A stretch of DNA of 64,000 nucleotides, taken from positions 60,674 to 124,673 of the forward strand of contig CAJJDN010000040.1 of NCBI GenBank assembly GCA_905182985.1, read 5' to 3'. Every line of letters starts with the position of its first letter. Position 1 is the first letter of the stretch. This document shows, piece after piece, positions 1 to 12,622 of this stretch. Source of the DNA: Paramecium sonneborni (taxonomy: Eukaryota; Ciliophora; Oligohymenophorea; Peniculida; Parameciidae). Under the pieces are notes generated by a model. It searched no databases and was not told the DNA's origin. It was given only the letters and a program-made list of their open reading frames with translations. Position numbers and translations under genes: made by a program.

Positions 1-2208
1 AATTTTTAATGTATGTCAATACTTTATAAATTAGAAATATAATTGGTAAACCAATTGCTAATGCTAGAAAACATGTCTAAAATATTTCATTTGACTACAT
101 AATTCCAATAGGAATAAATACTGCAACAGGACATAAAATTCCAATAAGAACAGTATAATTTTATATTTTTAGAGCATTTAATTTTTTTTGATTTTCAATT
201 TATTCATTTTATTCCATTTCAATATTTGTAATTTCAAAGTCTTTTTTAATTTGCAATGATTTTCCTGATAACGCTAAATTAATGAGAAAGAATAAAATTG
301 GATGCATAATTAATAAACTAAAAATAGTTCCAATTTCAACATTGGTTGGTTGATATTTTTCCTCAAATTCTTAAGAAAACCAAAAGAATTCCCCTAAGAA
401 AAATATTGATAAAAGAAAGAATGAAGCATTAATCCATAAACCATATGGAGTTAAATTATAATAAGCATATTCTCCAAAATTAGGGAAATCATCTTCAGTA
501 ATTTATTTAACTCTCCAAATAGCTAATAAAGATTCTTTAATAAAGTATATAAATATAATAATTAATATAATTGCTCCAATAGCTACTAAAACATAACTAA
601 CATATAATAAGATTTCATCTGTTGATTCATAATAGAGTGGAATTAATACTCCTAAAGGGAATGCTAAAAAGAAACAGAGAAATCCTAATGAATACATTTA
701 TAATTTTCTTTTTTCAATTCCTATCATACTAATGGTTAACCATATAATAAATAAAAATAATGGTCCATAATAAACAGCATCTCCTATAGATTATATAACA
801 TCTTTAGTAATAGAATTAGATTCTAAATAAAAGTATAATTTTAAAAATGAAAATATAATAGGAGCTCCTAAAAATAATGGCACATATAAGAATGTTCTAG
901 ATAATTCTCTATTTGTAATAGAAATAAATACACCTAAAAATAAATAAATAGGAACTATTGTAACTTCAAATGCTAATGTCATAATTTCACTATAATTAGA
1001 CAATTAATTGTTAAGTGTTGAAGCTAATTTCAAAAATAACCAAATTTCTACTATGAAATAAAATATTCCAATCATATAAGAGATAATTCTAACTTTATTT
1101 TTTTATAACCAACTTACAGCTTATTAAGATGTTGTTTCTTATTTAATATATTATTTATTTAGCATTTCTTTAAGTCTATCTATAGCAGTTTAGATAACAT
1201 CTTCTGGCCAATCAAATAATCGTGCTTTAATAATAAACCAGGAAAATATTAAAATTAAAAGTAATGGAATATAAAGTTATGATAATATATAAGTTAGTAA
1301 ATCTTCAAAAATAATTTAAGGAGTAACAATGATATATTCTAATATGTAATAACCAACTAAGAAAACACAAAATAAACACCAGAAATTAATTACCATTGCT
1401 GCAAAAAACTCTTTCATAAAACTTTTTAACCAAATGAATAATTGTGAAACTAGAAACCCATTAAGAACTATCAAAACTATGAATGAAAGTATAAAGATTA
1501 TTGATACATCATAATTTGCTGTTTAATTCAATTACAATAACTAAAATAAAATAATATTAATACATTTAAATAGTTATTTAATAGGAACCATAATGGTAAT
1601 AAAACTCCTATAAATGTTATTATTAATATAAACCACACCTATTTGATCATTATTATTCTATATATTATTTTATTATTACATTAACGTATATATTGTAAAT
1701 AAAGCTCCTAATCCTGTTAAATTAAATACAATAATTTATTTATTTGCATTAACTTGTACCTCTGCTTAATCTTATAAATCCTATTATAGTTTTTATATTT
1801 ACAAATGTTTGAAAAATAAACACTACATAAATGATCAAATAGAAAAGCCAAATTAAGACATGATAATGGGTTATCTCAAAACTTCCATTAAAAAATCTAC
1901 ATTTAGCTGCAAACCAATTTTCTATCTAACTATTAATGTTTATTATTTTATTCAACAAATTATTATTAGGATTACTTTCTCTTTCTTCTACCAATTAGAA
2001 TAAATCTTGTATATAAGGATGATCAGGTCCTACATATGAATATTACTTTCCTCCTATTGTAAATTTTTTTGTTATCTTTGGAATTGGTTACATTGTGCTA
2101 CATTCTTTTTTTAAAAATATACTTTGATCTTGCTAATGATGGTTTTGAAGAAATTTAATCAGGTTAATTCAAATCGTCATTTTATTCTCTAGGACTAGAT
2201 TATTACAT
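1..2208 (-). CDS. Multi-pass membrane protein of unknown function (3' end beyond window)
   Basis: Reads from an ATG at 2206-2208 leftwards and leaves the window still open. The N-terminal part is soluble and polar (MQQSSPREQND...), followed by a motif-poor domain and then a long run of hydrophobic helices separated by short loops, so an integral membrane protein with many spans is likely. Two introns are visible: a 25-nt one at about 2096-2120 and a 22-nt one at about 1780-1801; removing each restores one continuous frame, which also fixes the genetic code (TAA/TAG = Gln). I do not recognise the family. It starts close to the end of the upstream NACHT-like gene, and their ends may overlap by about 40 nt. 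Confidence 0.72.
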
Positions 2209-5200
2209 AAAAGTAAAATTGTAAGTGTAAATAATTTTAATAAATTATTATCATATAATATTCCGAGATATTATTCTTAATTATATTTGCATCTAATTTC
2301 TTTTTATTTAATCATTTCATTAGCTTGTCTAATAAATTTGATTTCCTTATCAATAATTAACTTTTTATTTTTAAAATAGTTTTCTTTCCTAAGTTATTTT
2401 CCTTTTCTATCTCAAAAAATAATTTAGCTTATTCTTCTTTTAAGAGAAATAAAAAATCCATCTCAAAAGTAGTTTTTGTATTAATCTGTCTAAAATTATT
2501 CCTAAATTTCTTCATCATTTTAACCTAAAGCTTTTAATGTTATGAGATTTTTAAACAACCTTGTAAAAGCATACATTACTAATATATTTCTAATTTCTTT
2601 AAAATTTAAGAAATTGATTTTTGCATTTTATAATATTTTATTATTATTTTTGATTAAAATAATTTCATCATCACATTTCATGATCTGATTCAGAACTCTA
2701 ACTTAAGTTTAACACATTTTCATATGGAACAATTTTCTTATATATTTTATCCATGTCATAAGAGTTATTCAATAATTTAGAATAAGCATCTTGTCCTTCA
2801 CTTTCAATTATTTTTTATTTTCTTAATTTGATGGAATTTAGTAGCTTAATAATAGTAAATTATACTTATTAATCATCTTTGCTAGCAAATTTAGTATATA
2901 AGGAATCATAAGAAGAATGAAATTTAACTTTAAAATCTCTTATTTTTCGTAAATAATCAGCTTAGACTTAAATGTTATTTTCTTATTATTCAACATTTTC
3001 TAAAAATAATAAAATAGATTACATGTATCAGTAGCTTCAATATTTGATAAACTCTAAGATTTGTTCATCTAATAAGCATTTTAAAATGTTAATAACTCTT
3101 CTTCTAATTTGATTTTTTTCTATTTTGATGCTTCTAAATTTTATTATTATTCAGATAACTATATTTCTAATTCACTTTTTTTTTCAATATTTGCCATAAA
3201 ATCGATAAAATTATTTGAATGACTATAATTTTATTCTTTTATATCAAATATTCCTTTAATTTAAGCATACTACTTCTCAAACTACTCTAATTTTTCATGT
3301 ATATTTTTTGTATTTTTTTCTTACTATTGTTTTAATTTTTTATTTTATTATGCATCATTCTGTTTGGCTTAATTTCTTCTTAAGTTTTAAACAGATTCTA
3401 AAGCTGAATCCTAAATATAAACATCAGCTAATTAATTAAAGAATAATGAATACCTGCTTAGAAAAGATGATCTAAATTCTTTTTTTCAAGTAATGAATTC
3501 CTAATTTAATTAATTAAATTTCCTTGATGCTTTTTCTTTTGATTATAGGTTAATAAAAAGTCATCTATAGTTCTATATAAAGTTTTGATTTATTATTTAT
3601 TTTTTGATATTTCAACTTCTTCAAATCTGATTAATTTCTTAAAATTATTAATCAATTATTGTAAATGCTAAAAATATATTGATAAATAAATTACTCTAAT
3701 ATATTCTTCATTTTATTATTTATTATCTTTACATATTTTCAAAATAGTAATAACTCTAATTTTTTAAAAACTACTTGTTTTATAAGATTATTCAGCTTCT
3801 TACAATTGTTTTTCAAGTTCAGTTTTAGTTTCTTTTAACTCTTCTAAATTAGATAATTCTTTTTTAATATAACCTTTATTAAAATCAATAATTTTTTATT
3901 ATTTAAGTAATTTAGCATATTTCAAATTTTCATAAGTTAAAGTATCTAATTTTTTTCTCATTTATTTAGCTTATTATTCTAAGAGATGTAATTATTTTTG
4001 AGAATGTTTTTAGATGTCAGTTTTAAGAATAGGGAATATTTCAGTTTATTAATATGCATTTAAAGAGAGTGAGGAAGATTAAAATGATTTTAATCTTCCT
4101 TTTTATGTTTTAAATTTATCCAATAATTTAACTGTATTTTATCCATCATTAGATCTGTTTTCAATAGTAATTTTAATTTATTTAGATTCTTAATTGAGAT
4201 TATCTAAATCAGTAAAATCTTATGTAATAAACATTGTTCTTTCATATTTATCTTATGACTTATTAATAGTTGAAGCATGAATACTACTATCTATTCTTGG
4301 TAAAATATTTTTGCTTCTATCAAATCTACTAGCTTGTGTATTATCAAAATTATAATCAAGTTTAACTGGTTAAGGTTGATTTAAAATACTAGCTTAAGGA
4401 ATTAAAATAATTGATTATTATTATTCTTCTGGTTCAGTTTCATACATTAACTTTTTTTTTAATTTAGCTTCAATAGCAATCTTCAATGCAGCTAAATAAT
4501 AATAATAATAATATATTTTTACAATTAGTATAAGCATGTTCTTCTTCAACACTCATATAATCAGTTGCAGAAGAGAAACAATGTTTAATAGTTTTAGAAT
4601 AATCACATTTTTTACTTATACTTAAACATGCCCATGGAAATTATATCCATATCCATCTTTTATAATAATAATCTGATGAAACTCTATCTCCAGTTATTTC
4701 TTCTTCACCAGATAATTATTCTCTTTTATCTGTTAACAATTTTTAAAGTATCTTTTACATTTAATATTTAAATTCTTCAATATCTAAAGTTTATATAATT
4801 TCTAATTCATCAGGTTCTCTTTCACTAGGTTTTATCATTTATTATAAATAATAATTTCTAACTTCTTATCTATTTTATTATATTTCTACATTTTAAGATT
4901 CCATTTTAGTAAGTGCAGGTGTTTTAATAGCTTTTGCTACTCTTTTCAAATGTTTTGCAGGATCAAATTATTTAAATTCTGGATCTTTATTAAAATATAA
5001 ATCTAGTTTTAAAATTTCTTATAATAATCCAATATCATATAAATCTTATAATACTCCAATAATAGGTGGATGTCTAAATACAGGAGTATTTTTAGTTTCA
5101 AAATCTCCAAATTCTTTAAGAAATCTTGATACTTATATAATAATTCTAAAAAGATCTTCTGCACTTGGATGATAATGTATTTAAAAACCTTCTACTGCTT

Positions 5201-6835
5201 TATTATATTCTAATACTGGATCAAATCCATTTTCCTCTAATTTTTACCAATATCTACAAAGATCATATTTATTATTAGGATTAAATAATAATAAAAAGTT
5301 TTCAATTATACTTATAACTTCTTTCAATTTGAAATAATTTTTAGCAGAAAATAAATGAAATGTCTCTTCTTCTAATTTTCTTATTGAATTATTAGTATAT
5401 TTAGCAATAGTTTCAGCTATTTTATCATGTAATTATAAAGTTTTATCATTATGATAACAATTAATTACACATTTTTTAAAGATTTCATTATGTATAATCC
5501 ATAATTCACGATGTTTCATAAGAAAGATTTTAAAGAAAAGTAAGAATAATTTCCATTATTTTTCCTCAAATTCACAAACTGATTAGATTTCTTTATATGT
5601 TAATCCTTTTTAAGTGATAGCAAGAACAGTAATAAGTTAAATAAATTTAGGATCTTATTTTAATTCTGGAGTTTTTGGAGTAAATATGAAGCTTTCACTA
5701 AAGAATTTTAATTAGAATGTAAATAATTCTTCAACAGATCTAAAATTTTAAATTGAATCTAAATTTAATTCTTTTAAAATATTCTCTACAACAGAAACAT
5801 CAATATCTTTAAGTTCAACTAAACCATCTGTTGGATAAGGTAAAAATACAGTCATAAAACTTCTTACAAAAAGTGGTTAATTACGTACTTTATAATTTAA
5901 TTAAATGAATAATTCTTGAATTGTTTAAACTCTCTAATCAGACTAAGGAAATAATAATAATAAAAATATACAAGAAAAGATTGTTTTCCAAAATGACCAT
6001 TAACCATAATTTTAATAACTTTGGGATCACAAGTAATTGGAATGACATGACATGAAGGTTTAAGAATTCTCATAGAATTAGAATTTTTTTCAGCAGTTAC
6101 AATAACTTTAATATTTTTAGGAAAATATTTAGGTAACCAAAAAGATACATTAGCTTCTCTATGAACATCTAACATATCTCTAAAATTATCAATTCCTTCA
6201 AATATTAATATTACCTATTATTATTAATATATAATATACTTTATCATAAATAACTTTAGCTCCATTTAAAAATTATTATTCTAATTCTCTACTACAAATT
6301 TCTAACCAATAATGAAAGTATCTACGAAGCTTTTCTTCTACTAATTCTACTTTCTATTTAATATTTAAAGTTTCTCTTAATTTAATTAAAATTCTGTAAA
6401 TTGCAAAAAAGTAATTACTATTTTTTCCTGATTAAGTAGCAAAATGTGGAATAATATAATCTTGATAACGCTATAATTATATTAATGATATATACTCCTT
6501 TTTTATTTTTAGCATGATATTCCATCCATTTAACAAGTAATGTTTTCTTTCCTATTCCATCATCTGCTTCTAATACTAATGGAGTATTCTAATGTAATGA
6601 TTTCTCTTCATCTAACCAATCTTCTATTTCTAAAAAATAACGATCCAAACCAGAAGCAGTTCTAAAATCAATTGTATAAGTTACTAATTTTTGTAATATT
6701 CAACTACTACATCAGATGAACTTTTATATTAATATATCTATACTCTATGTAATTCATATTCTCATTCCTCATCGATTCTATGGTAGTTTTCTTATCTTTT
6801 GCAGATGTAGGTCTATTTGAATATGCGTCGTCCAT
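2169..6835 (-). CDS. NACHT/STAND-type P-loop ATPase with long coiled-coil C-terminus (nephrocystin-3-like)
   Basis: The first 500 or so residues hold a nucleotide-binding domain: a P-loop region reading PLVLEADDGIGKKTLLVKW, a Walker B-like VILIFEGIDN, and WLPKYFPKNIKVIVTAEK. This order and spacing are those of the NACHT-like domain in nephrocystin-3, NWD1 and TEP1. The P-loop has KK where most family members have K-S or K-T. An alpha-helical middle follows, and the last 800 or so residues (about 2.2-4.5 kb) are charged coiled coil. Introns of 22-32 nt are visible, for example one at about 4486-4517 and one near 6215-6239. The start at 6835 gives MDDAYSNRPTSAKDKK; a later Met near 6773 is possible. 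The exact 3' end is uncertain (2169 is the first in-frame TGA). In this family the ATPase acts as a conformational switch or scaffold; a ciliary role is only inference. Confidence 0.68.
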
Positions 6836-6850
6836 TTTATATTTTAATTA

Positions 6851-8298
6851 ATGATTGAACAAAGTTTTCTTCATAATGAAAATGAAGAATTTGGAGAATA
6901 ACTCCTTGAAGATTTCATCATCTTTCAAAAATTAGGAGCAGGTGCTTTTAGCAAAGTATATAAGGTCTAATATCAGGATTAGATCTATGCTTTGAAAGTA
7001 TAGTTCAAATTTTTATAGGTTGTTGATAAATAAATGGCTACTGGAAATAATATTGTAGATAAGCTCAATTAAGAAGCCTCTATCTTAAGCACACTTGAAC
7101 ATCCAAATATAGTTTAATACTATAAGACAATTGAATCTAAGAGAAAACTATATTTTCTAATTGAATATATTGAAGGTAAATCACTTTAAGAATCTATTGA
7201 TTTATCATTGACTGAATCTTAAATTAGATCAATCATATAATAAATAATATATGCTCTTGCATATATACATAAAAAAGGTATAATTCATAGAGATCTAAAA
7301 CCTGGTATTAACATTTTTTTTAAATAGATAACATTTTGATTGATAAAGAATTGAATGTTAAAATAATTGATTTCGGGTTGAGTTTTTAAACAATTAAATC
7401 AACTTCCCATGAAAATTGTGGAACATTAATTTATATGGCACCAGAAGCATTAATGAGAAAAGAATACTTCAAATCAGTAGATATATGGAGTCTTGGAATT
7501 ATACAATATATGATGTTTACAAATTCTCATCCATTCTGGGTAGATGATACAAGAGAAAGTTTTATAAAGAAAATGAAAAGTCCTTAATAGGCATGCTATC
7601 CTTAAAATATGAGCAAGTTTAAAATAGACATAATCATAGAATAGAGCGGCCATATCATTTTTTGAAAAAACAGCTGCATGGGAACCTGAAGCTCGACTTA
7701 CTGCTGAATAGGCATTAATACATCCTTGGATAAGTGGTAGTAATAATCAAATGCCTATGTCATCAAAAGATATTATTTAAACATTTAAATGTTAAAATGA
7801 ATTCCATCAAGTAATATAATATTTGAATAATTTAAGATGATAAAAATGTTGATGATTCTTAAATTAATATAAAAATTAAGTCAAAAACGAGATGCAATAT
7901 AAGCATAAACATTAAGAGCTCATTCATAATTTTAAAATAGTCTATAACCTTTAATAATAAATTGTAGAAATCCAAGTTCTTAATAAAAATTGAAGACAGA
8001 ATAATAATAACTTTAACCACCATTATCTGCTCATAGAAGTACCTAATCAAGATTGCAAAATAATTCATCTTTTCTAAGTTGTTAAGATGTATGAATTTGT
8101 TATAATTAGTAACAAAGAGAAGATTTAAGATTAAAATAGAATAAGAGCAAATAGCAATAGTTTAAATTACCTCCGATAAACACAAAATCTGCTAATAATT
8201 CACCTTATAATAATAAATCTCAGTAGATTTTTACATTTAGTCCATATAAGAGATCACAAGCAACAGTGGAACTTAAGAAGTCATAATTTAAATTATGA
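6851..8298 (+). CDS. Serine/threonine protein kinase
   Basis: A kinase domain fills the first 270 residues: glycine loop LGAGAFSKVYK, Lys in YALKVQ, catalytic loop IIHRDLKPDN, metal site DFGLSF, activation end [12 protein letters not shown], and a subdomain XI region ending in LIHPWI. All catalytic residues are present, so it should be active. A Gln/Ser-rich tail of about 170 residues follows. Four short introns are needed: 23 nt after HRDLKP (about 7304-7326), 28 nt starting GTT near 7618, 26 nt near 7811 ending AAG, and 21 nt near 8089. Each restores frame, and the stop is then TGA at 8296. The start lies only 15 bp from the start of the divergent NACHT-like gene. Subfamily not assigned; the domain is of CAMK or related type. 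Confidence 0.85.
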
Positions 8299-8313
8299 AA
8301 TATAATATTTTAT

Positions 8314-9987
8314 ATGTCTTTTTTAAAGAAATTATTCTCAAAGCCAGCAAAAGATAAAGAAAATCAATCAGTGTAACATAATATCAATCAAATTTATAAT
8401 ACATAACCATTCTAAAGGAAATCTAATCCAATCTATAATTACAATGGGATACATCGTATTGAATAATTTGAAATAATTCTTGAATAACAGATAATTGATC
8501 TTGAATAATTAAAGTAATTGACTTGGAGAGGAGCACCATAAGGTAATTAAATAGAATTATAGAAGTATATAGAGCAAAAGTATGGAAACTTATATTAAAA
8601 TACATTCCTCCTAATCATATGAGTTAAACAAGTGTTATTTATAAGAAAAGATAAGATTATATTTAATATATTAAAAACTATTATGAGTAAATTAATGAAA
8701 GAGATGATGGTGAAGAAAAAATAATAAAAATTATATCAAATGATGTATTAAGAACTTAACCAGATTTTAAATTATTTAGAGACCCTAAAATATAAAACCT
8801 TTTTAAAAGATTACTTTTTATATGGAGTTAGAGACATCCAATGAGTGGGTATATAATGATATAATAAATTAGTTATGTATAAGGAATAAATGATATTGCA
8901 TCACCATTAATTGCTGTGTTTTTAAATGAATATGTTAGAGTAGATTTCAATAAATTTGATTTACCATCAGATTTTAATAAACTTCCAGATGATATATTAC
9001 TTGATATTGAAGCTGATATCTATTGGTGTCTCTGTAAAATCATAGACAATATCCAAGACTATTTCATATAAAATTAACCTGGTGTATCATTAGCTTATCA
9101 AAAAATTAAAAGCATTATAAGTACAGTAAGTTATGTAAGCATATGCAGATCGATCCATCAATTTTAGATTATTTCAATACTTAACAAATTGATTTTAATC
9201 ATTTTGCCTTCAGATGGGTAATCTGTTTACTTGTTAGAGAATTCCCTCTCTATCTAGCCATCAGATTAATGGATACTTATTTATCAGAAGGAGATAATAT
9301 GGCCAATCTTCATATATATACAGTTTCCAATCTAATTCTTAAATGTGCACCTGAAGTATATACTTTGCTTTCATTTTAGATTCAAAATAAAAATATGGGT
9401 GAAGCCGTCATCTTTTTATAAAATCTTCCCACTAAAGATTGGACTGAATTAGATATTGAAATGCTCTTATAAGAAGCATATGTTTTTAAAGAGCATTTAA
9501 ACAATAAACAAAATCTTAATCAATCCATTACCCCCACTTAATCAAATCGAATTTCCAATAAATGAAGATAAATTCTCTTTATTAAATTTAATTAACGAAA
9601 ATTATATCTATTATGCAACCATTATAATGCCAATCCCCAAAATAATCTATCAAAAAAGATTCCTGTTTGCATCAATTCCAAAAATTACTCTCTGAATCAC
9701 TCAATCGCAAATAAGCTAAATAAAATAAAGAAAATAATAGAACTAGTTTTCAAATGAGAAGCTACAGCAAATTATTATCACCTCCTCATCGTTCTATTCC
9801 TATTCATAATTAACTCAATCAAGACCTCAAAAAAACTCTTAATAGAGTCAAATCTATGTTAGATAAAGCCTATCAAGAAAATCTAACTTTATAAACTGAA
9901 AAAAAAGAATTACTATAAATATTATAAGAATAAAACCAGCTAATTGAAAAATTATAATCAAAAAAATCCTTGAGTCAACATTACTGA
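8314..9987 (+). CDS. TBC-domain Rab GTPase-activating protein (TBC1D22-like), 3' frame disturbed
   Basis: Shows the landmarks of a TBC domain: LTWRGAPQEVYRAKVWKL (after a 20-nt intron), KYIPPNH, DVLRTQPDF, the GINDI segment after a 24-nt intron, and FAFRWVICLLVREFPL. TBC proteins switch off Rab GTPases in membrane traffic. The IxxDxxR arginine finger is represented by DVLRT, and the YxQG glutamine finger by YVQGIND. The domain frame runs to a TGA at 9563-9565. Beyond it, from about 9530, the other frames stay strongly coding (helical, Lys/Gln rich) up to TGA at 9985, consistent with one or two single-base errors such as in the CCCCC run near 9531. The end is therefore either 9565 or 9987. Confidence 0.75.
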
Positions 9988-10031
9988 AATATCCAATACA
10001 TTTGTACTATGAATAAAAATATTAATATATA

Positions 10032-11094
10032 ATGAATAAATCAAAAACAAAATCACCTCCTTAAGGAAAGTAGCAACAAAGCTTATCTGTTGAACCTAAA
10101 GAAACAAAAAAACTGAGAACAACTTTAGATTATTCATTTAAAGAAATAAAAAAACTTGAAGGTATGTATTGTAACTACTATGAAAGAATTAAAAAATAAA
10201 GAAGTTAAACCGAGAGAAGGTGAGCAATGGATATTTAAAGAGTAAAAGAAGTAAGAAAACTAAGAAGTTTAAAACGATACTCCAAAAGAATAAGTGCTAA
10301 AATAATAATAATCTTTGCCGGAAGAAACAGAGCCAGTTTAACCATAATAATAATAACCATAAAAATAACAAGACAATAAAAAAGGCAATGCTCCATAACC
10401 TCCACCTGCTTAATTGATTCCATAAACAAATGTCGCAACATAATTAATTACTTTATAAAATATACCATTAAATGGAAAAATAATTGGTGGTAAATTATAA
10501 GAAAATAAAAATCAAAATCAGCAATCTAAGTTCAAACCAGAGTTATGTTGTTAATCACTAATATTATGTTAAAATAAATTAACTAGTTTGAGTGGATTTT
10601 ATTAGGTGATGCAAACTGTAATGCCTAATGTAGAATTACTTAGATGGATTGATTTATCATATAATCAATTGACAACTTTAGATTATAATTTCAAAGAATT
10701 GCCACATTTATAATCATTATATCTCACATTTAATTCTATAAAGGATATCAATGAATTAAAATAAGTAATATATTTTATATATATATATAGTTATCACACT
10801 TATAAGAGTTCAGATCTCTTAAGATATATGGTAATCCTATAGAATAGATCATCAATTTTAGATTATATATAATTGATGTCCTTCCTTAATTAAAAAGGAT
10901 AGACTCTGTCTTAATTAGTAAAAAAGTATATCTTTTATATTTTATTATAGGAAAGAGATAATTCATCAATGATAGTGAAAGTATTTGATTTCAAACCTCA
11001 AATGAAGGCTTAAGCTGATAAAGATAAATTGTTATTATAATAAACCTAAATTACATAATAAAAGTCAAAATCTTAACCAAAAAAGAAAAAATGA
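10032..11094 (+). CDS. LRRC51: Leucine-rich repeat protein, LRRC51-like
   Basis: The order of blocks matches LRRC51: an N-terminal DYSFKEI, then PREG, a Gln/Pro-rich insert, leucine-rich repeats (LLRWIDLSYNQLTTLD, SLYLTFNSIKDINEL, SLKIYGNPIEQ), an LPQLKRIDSVLISKKER cap and a basic C-terminus. Introns are visible after KLE (about 10161 onward), 26 nt at about 10765-10790, and 25 nt at about 10927-10951. LRR proteins of this type are protein-binding scaffolds; LRRC51 relatives are often found in ciliated organisms, which fits a ciliate but does not prove function. A long Gln-rich linker (about residues 60-130) is typical of this genome. Confidence 0.72.
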
Positions 11095-11143
11095 TAATTT
11101 AATATATCTAATAAATTTATATTAATAGAAGGGAAAAAAGTAA

Positions 11144-12586
11144 TCAATAATTTTTATTATGATTTTTTCTTTTTAATTACTGTTCCATTTTAAAATTATC
11201 CTGTTTAACAACTTTTATCTAAGATATATATAATATTATTTTACTCTTGATTTGATTTCTTAAAGATCTTATTCTGTGTATTCAGAATCATTGATGACTT
11301 GTTATAATCTTTCATTTTCTTCAATCAATAATTGAATTTTTTCATTTAGATCAGCATATAAATTATCTGCAATTTTTTACTCATAAACTTATTCAATTTA
11401 TTTATATGTTAATTTCAAATGATCTTCTTCCCTTTTCAATTGTTATTGTTATTTATTCAAATTATCAATATCATTTTTAATTTTAGTAATATCAGAATTA
11501 ATTTAATGATTAGAATTTGAAAATAATTATTTATTCAATCTATCATTTTCAGCAATAAGATTTTAAACTTTACTTTCTAATTCAATAACTAGGTCTTTAA
11601 TTTAGGAATCATCATTTTAATCAATTTTATTTTATAATTCATCACATTTTAATTTGTATTACTATAATTCATTTTTAGTACTCTAAAGTTACTATGATGT
11701 TAGTTTACGAGTTTATTATGATTTTCCAAAATTTTCTTTCAATTTTTAAATATCAGTTTATTCAATAAGTTACTAATTTTCATATTATAATTTTTCATTA
11801 AGCTATTTCAATAAATGAATTTTTTATTCTAATTCTTGAATAAATTGAGAAGATTAACCTCTATATACTTCAGTCTCAATTTAATGAATAGTTTATTGCA
11901 TTAAATTATTAGATTCTTGTAATTATTTAAATTCAATAACTAAATTATGATTATTATAATTGATAGTTTTAAGCTAAGATTATGATCCTTTATTATTATA
12001 ATAAAGAGGAGTATTGATTAAATTATATGGTTATGGGGATTAAACAATAGTAGTTTATTGAGTTGGTTTTGGAGATTAAAAAATAATGGAATTATCACGA
12101 TTTTGAGTAGGACTCATACAAACAAATTATTTATTTGGATTAATGAATTATGATAAATGAGTTTCATTAACTGAATCATTTTTTTTATCATTTTTGGTTC
12201 CAACTTTAAATTATATTGAATAATCATGTGATTAATTTGGATTTAGATTAGATTTAGAATTACTATATTACAATGACTATATAAGATAATGAATAAAATT
12301 TACAAGAGGTTTATCTTGATGACTAGAATTGGATGCTCTTTTGAGATATTAATTATAATATGGATTAGTTGCAATGGATGTATTTTAATTGATAGAATCA
12401 ATATCAGTGCTTGCTTTATGATGAAATTTATTAGATGAGATTTATGTATTTTAGGTATTTTCAATACTTTAAAATGGTGATCTTGATTGATATTGATTGT
12501 ATTTTAATGATTATTATTATGGTTCTAATCTATTAAGTATAAATTTTACATGAAGGATTCCTTCTTCCAACTTAATATTGTTACAT
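11144..12586 (-). CDS. Coiled-coil protein of unknown function
   Basis: Starts MQQYQVGRRNPS, then after a 25-nt intron continues into a Ser/Asn/Gln-rich low-complexity region of about 200 residues. The second half is continuous heptad-like coiled coil (for example LNEKLQYENQQLIEQ and LVIELESKVQNLIAENDR). A 26-nt intron near 11225-11250 restores frame to the TGA at 11144. No enzyme motif is visible; a structural or cytoskeletal role is the usual reading but is inference. It is divergent from the RCC1-repeat gene with about 36 bp between the two starts, and convergent with the LRRC51-like gene. Confidence 0.7.
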
Positions 12587-12622
12587 GCTAACAGCCAAAA
12601 ATTTAATTAATTATTATTATTT

